A stretch of 64,000 nucleotides of DNA from Latrodectus hesperus (lineage: Eukaryota > Arthropoda > Arachnida > Araneae > Theridiidae): NCBI GenBank assembly GCA_037975125.1, contig CM075851.1:120806908-120870907 (forward strand). Reading direction: 5' to 3'. A program made the position numbers and the translations under genes. The notes beneath the pieces are model-generated. The model was given only the letters and a program-made list of their open reading frames with translations. It made no database searches and was not told the origin of the DNA. Each line of letters opens with the position of its first letter. Positions within the stretch are counted from its first letter, which is position 1. Shown here one piece after another: positions 60,028-64,000 of this stretch.

Positions 60028-60169
60028 GTCCTTACTAGGATGTCCCAAGCATTTCCTCAAACAACAGCCTGAGGACGTCCAAAATACATCCAGGACGTCC
60101 GAGGATCAAAAATGGATGGTTCCGGACGTCCGAAGGACGTTCTTTGGAAGTTGTTTGCTATCTGGGTAA
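60028..60169. repeat. Right terminal and subterminal repeats
   Basis: GGACGTCC-type motifs occur repeatedly (CAGGACGTCCTTAC, GAGGACGTCCAAAA, CAGGACGTCCGAGG, TTCCGGACGTCCGAAGGACG) and end in TTTGCTATCTGGGTAA, the inverse of the left terminus. Confidence 0.85.
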
Positions 60170-61254
60170 ATATTGAAATCAGGATTCATTTCATCTGGAT
60201 TCCAATACATTTCTAATCAGAAACATATTTGAAGAATCGTAAATAAGTTTTCTGAAGTAGCTGAAACTTCATTTTTAAAAATGGAAAAAATAATATAAAT
60301 ATCATTTTTTGAAAAAATTACGGTGTTTGTAAATTTGAAAATTAGAACTGGTCCTTTGCCGTATATATTTTTTCTCCTCTCCCAACAGATATGCATGTAG
60401 AGGCCAATATTTTAAAAGGCCGGGGTAAACCATACTCTCTTTTTAAAGCAAGCAGAGATTTCTAATATGAGATCATTTGCTTCTAATCACAATGTAGTTT
60501 AAGCAGTTTTTTAGGGAATTTAAATCAGCGATAATTACGGTTTAAATTAATCACAAATGCTTTAATCAATTTTGACTAACTTCGCTTTGAAATGATAAAA
60601 AATGAACCAATATCGATATTACATGACTGAAATGCTGATTATGAGAAGGGGATATTTATTAATTATGTCATGTTAGGAGATGCGATAATAGAGAAAAATT
60701 ATTGAAAAACGCCAATATGAAAAATTCTACATAGATAACCAAAAACTTCAGAATATCGCTAATGTCTCGCTTATATTGTCGATCTTCTGTCCATCAGTTA
60801 TTGCAGTCAATAACTCATAATGACGTAACAGGTACCTGGAAAAGTTATTAAGTTTCTGTGAATGCATAGCTTATTGTTAAAATCTATATGCTTTTATAAT
60901 GATTCATAAAACGGCATTTGGAAATATATATCACAATAGAATGGAAATTTAGAATTTTGTATGATGGTTTGCAAGCTTCCTTGAATGAAAAGAATTTGGA
61001 AAAATGTCAGTTATTACACAACAGAGCGGGAAAAAAATCAGAAAAAAAAATTATATCGTTAAAAGCTCAACATTCTGGTCGGTTGGTTGTGTTAAGACCT
61101 CCGTTACAATATAGATGTCTCTCTCACTCACTCAAGTGAGAGTTGTTGTAACAATGGAATTTGACAGACGAGCCTGCTGTTTGGTCTTCCTTTATTCCTT
61201 TTTAATGTTTTGTTATGTTTAAATTAATATTGTTATTAAGTTACAGTCCACTTA
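60170..61254. other. Noncoding stretch
   Basis: No recognisable gene. The frame at 60918-61139 has no family I know; the reverse strand there might belong to the LINE tail next door, but I could not support that. Confidence 0.4.
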
Positions 61255-61510
61255 AATTCTTTAGTAAGTAAGACTGCCCTTGCAGGTTGGATGGTGTCGT
61301 GTCCAGGAAGTCAAATGGACCCCTGACAGCCAATGAAATCTTTAACCCGCTTCATTATATTGTCTGTGTAGAGATCATCAAATGTGTCGTCTCTGATGTT
61401 CTGGAGAGATGCTAGTATTGCTGGACAATTGAAAATGTGGCTTGGAGAGAGTTCTTCGACAGGACAATTTTTACATTTTGCATATGAAACATTCTATGCC
61501 CAACAATTCT
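61255..61510 (-). pseudogene. LINE ORF2 C-terminal tail
   Basis: The minus strand reads SYAKCKNCPVEELSPSHIFNC (KCKNC...H...C, the zinc-like end of LINE ORF2), then PAILASLQNI, DDTFDDLYTDNIMKRVKDFI and a stop. It resembles, but is not the same family as, the tail at 2.5-2.8 kb. Confidence 0.7.
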
Positions 61511-62747
61511 ATGAAATAGATATATACCGTGGTTCAGATTACTGCAGAATTAAAATTATATCAGCATGTGTGTGTGAATTGCAAATATAAAATAAGATAA
61601 GTACCTTTAGCAGCAAAACCTGCAGAATGCTTTTGTGGCGTACATAATCATGTAAAGCTAGTTCGGACTACCTATAAGTTTAGTGGACTACTTGTGATGT
61701 TTACCTGGAACAAAGCGGTGTTTTTCCCCTTGATTCCTTAGTGCCGTCGTTATAGTATTAGAAATTTGAATAATCTTCTCTTATGGAACGAATCTCGTTT
61801 TTTGCTATATTGAGCTGATTTTTATGGTTCTTCAGAAAACGTATTGAACTTTTCCCGGCAACAGACTATTTATCAAGAGGTAAAATGTCTAATGATATGG
61901 GATTTACGTAATTGGCATAATTTCGTGTCCTTGCTAACCTTGTCGCGTACTTCTTAATCATGCATGTTTCATGTAAGAATTTCAACATGATCATGATTAA
62001 CCCGTTTCAGTAACTCAAAATGCCTCACATTTCAAATATTGTTGATAAATGGCTTTAATGTCTTCAATTTTAATGGATCCCGACGACCACAAAAATTTCT
62101 ATGCATGAGCTTTAAAACATATCTGGGATGCTTTAAAGAGAGTTGAACATTATATTTCAGGTCTACAATGTCATGAAATTATTATCTTTCAAAATTAATG
62201 ATGTGTTTTGCTTCCAAAATACATTCACATGTTAATGAAGCTTATGCCATGATGTATTATTGTTCTTTTCTATTCACAACTAGAGCCTCCGTGTCTTTAA
62301 ATAGTGCCTGTTTGCATGGCACTAATGTTTATTGAGAATTTCATTCCTGTTTTACATGAATATCGAGATTAACGTTTGATATTCCTTTTACTCTGAAGAA
62401 CTAAAAAAACTTATAGAGCATGTTATGTTTAATTATGCCTAGTCTTTCAAATGAAAAAAAATTACATGCATAAATTTCAGAGACGAAATATATGTAATTT
62501 TTACTAGTAATATATGGAAATTAATTTTAGATAAAATTTCATTTTAATATTAAATATTATTGCTTCTTTTTAACTTTTTTGAGTGTGATTTGTTGATAAA
62601 ATTCTGTGTTAGAAAAGAATCTATTATAAATAAAAATGCATGTGTGTATATGTATATATATACATATATAGATAATGTGTGTAGTGTATGTACGTAAGTT
62701 TTTCTTTGTGGTTTGTAAAAACCTTAATTTTTTATTTTTCTTCCCAG
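61511..62747. other. Noncoding stretch upstream of the polymerase exon
   Basis: AT-rich, intron-like DNA with a TATG/TA microsatellite at about 62,638-62,672. It ends in a strong pyrimidine tract and acceptor (TTTTTTATTTTTCTTCCCAG, AG at 62746-62747). Confidence 0.6.
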
Positions 62748-62762
62748 ATGAAAACCAAGTAA
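62748..62762 (+). promoter_or_regulatory. Short upstream reading frame in the polymerase leader
   Basis: ATG AAA ACC AAG TAA sits directly at the start of the exon and ends one base before the main ATG at 62764. If the leader is spliced here, this four-codon frame could lower or time translation of the polymerase. Confidence 0.4.
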
Positions 62763-64000
62763 AATGGAAGAGTTATTGTTTAGAATTACACTTGTACCAT
62801 GGGAAACATATCCTGACGATCTGAATCCCTTAATCGAAGAACAAAGGCAAAATCTCATAGCATGTGGTCTTAAAGGTATTAATTTAAGGGTTCTGAAAAT
62901 AGAAAGAGAAGAAGGGGAAGTCTATTCTGAAATTGAAGAACTAGTTATCGAAGTTAAAGCCTCATACAAAAATTCCCTATTTTATTATAAGCCTTTGTGT
63001 TATAAGGATTTGATCATCAAATGGAAGTCTGTATTTTTTCCTCGTCCATCACCCTTGTTGACTTTAACTGAAAATGATAGCTTCATTCCGGTACATAATG
63101 ACACTCATTCAGTTAATTACTCTAATATATCCTTCGGTGTGTTAACTTATAATGGTGAGTTTCACCAATATTCAAATTTTACTTTCCAAGGTAGCGCTTT
63201 TTTCGCCCACGATTTGCGTGAAGCGATCATTTCCTACAATGACTGGGAGATAAGTTTTTTTTACAATAACATCAGAAATATATTCGTAAATATAGATACC
63301 TTACCATGTGAGGTATACTTCGATTTGTGTAACCCTCCTTTAGTATATTTATTAGAGACTACGTTTGATAATGAAATTGATTCTCATATTATCAAACACA
63401 TGACAGCTGACATCACGTTCAAAGTGGGCAATCAGCAGTGGGAAACGATGGATTCGGCAACATTTGGTAGATGTAATGTTATACGCTTGTCTATGAAAAG
63501 TGAAAGGATTACGGATGAAGTTATCAGCAAAATTCGCAGCAGATGCAGTGAAAAGCCTGTACATTATGGTTACATTGTTAATGTAAATAGAACTGTACCA
63601 TCCATACCTGAATTCGAATGGAACGATTTCGGTTGCACATACATAATGACGGCCATTTTTCAGCGAAGCTTCCTAATGGCTGCTCAAGCCACGGATATCT
63701 TTGACAGCCTCCTTGAACTTATGGATATTAGCTTGAAAAATGAAGAGTGCATGGAAAGAGCATTGACAATGGTTTTAAATGCTCTGGACTCTGGAAAAAT
63801 AATTAATTATTGGCTTGCTGTAAGACAATTCTATTTTTATTTCAAAAATCGAGAAGAGCTCGAGTTGAAGCAACAGCATATCGTCCCAGAGAGATGTGTT
63901 CTGGTGAGGAAGGTGACCTTAACACCTACCCGATTTATCCTATGGTCACCCGAAGTCATGCTAGGAAATCGAATTCTCCGGGAATTTGAATCAGAGTATG
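62748..64000 (+). CDS. Cellular RNA-dependent RNA polymerase, N-terminal part (partial, runs off the window)
   Basis: The exon starts after the CTTCCCAG acceptor. ATG at 62764 (AAAATGG, good context) is the first in-frame ATG after a TGA at 62749-62751; a 4-codon upstream frame (62748-62762) ends one base before it. The frame then stays open for 412 codons to the edge. The first 370 or so residues are the poorly conserved N-terminal region (MEELLFRITLVPWETYPDD; GVLTYNGEFHQYSNFTF). From about residue 375 the text RCVLVRKVTLTPTRFILWSP, then EVMLGNRILREF, is the conserved entry to the eukaryotic RdRP domain (EGO-1/RRF-1/QDE-1 class). The catalytic DxDGD motif would lie beyond the window. In animals and fungi these enzymes copy RNA into double-stranded RNA or secondary siRNAs. 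A long uninterrupted exon and no stops argue for a working gene. Nothing suggests a viral origin: the motif is of the cellular two-barrel type. Confidence 0.9.

Larger units (their letters stand above)
50957..60169 (-). mobile_element. 9.2-kb two-gene DNA transposon with nested Tc1
   Basis: The left end TTACCCAGATAGCAAA (50957-50972) is matched by its exact inverse at 60154-60169. Both are flanked by ATA (50954-50956 and 60170-60172), a candidate 3-bp target duplication. Just inside both ends lies GC-rich DNA with repeated GGACGT/GGACGTCC motifs (about 50,978-51,150 and 60,028-60,142), as in elements with subterminal binding sites. The body carries two minus-strand genes: a DUF4218-like transposase relic (57,404-59,376) and a spliced DUF4806-like gene (53,810-56,279). 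A Tc1 element (51,824-53,464) is inserted inside. A CACTA/EnSpm-related assignment is tentative. Confidence 0.8.

Noticed and set aside
63352..63564. Minus-strand 70-codon frame
   Set aside because: Shadow of the RdRP exon.
62748..64000. Endogenous viral polymerase
   Set aside because: The conserved VTLTPTR...PEVM..NR.LREF block is of the cellular EGO-1/QDE-1 class, not a viral right-hand RdRP, and the exon has a proper splice acceptor.

Overview
The window is AT-rich, intron-heavy eukaryotic DNA with almost no single-copy coding sequence until its right edge. It reads as an arthropod genome and most probably a spider or another chelicerate. The reasons are the mix of elements (BEL/Pao, mariner, Tc1, Merlin-like, several tRNA-derived SINE families, LINE tails) and a cellular EGO-1/QDE-1-class RNA-dependent RNA polymerase, a gene kept in chelicerates and absent from most insects. 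The species call is inference; no host marker gene is present.

Layout. 1-7.7 kb: a GC-richer repeat, a decayed LINE, a tRNA-headed SINE, AT-rich DNA and a near-perfect long hairpin at 6.7 kb. 7.7-15.6 kb: two BEL/Pao relics, separated by a 705-bp mariner derivative whose two ends are about 200-bp inverted copies of each other. 16.4-24 kb: a possible 5' exon, LINE remnants in both orientations, and a ladder of very short exon-like blocks with near-identical GTAAGTA donors. 24.9-26.7 kb: a nearly intact mariner inserted in the tRNA-like head of a SINE. 27-30.3 kb: SINEs, a diverged tandem array of about 310 bp, and a long TA microsatellite. 34.5-34.8 kb: a CpG-bearing block with NRF-1-like sites and a splice donor, which may be a promoter and first exon. 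36-50 kb: a LINE tail, a three-copy tandem repeat, a dead IS630/Tc1-like transposase, more SINEs, a fold-back MITE and a Merlin-like pseudogene.

50,957-60,169 is one 9.2-kb DNA transposon. It has matching 16-bp terminal inverted repeats, a candidate 3-bp target duplication and GGACGTCC-rich subterminal DNA. It carries two minus-strand genes: a decayed DUF4218-like transposase and a spliced DUF4806-like accessory gene whose identified exons have no internal stop. A 1.64-kb Tc1 element is nested inside. At 62,748 a splice acceptor opens the coding exon of the RNA-dependent RNA polymerase, which runs off the window.

The only host gene supported with high confidence is this polymerase. In animals its relatives make secondary small RNAs, so a silencing gene sits next to a dense graveyard of the kind of elements such pathways restrain. 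That functional link is inference from position only.
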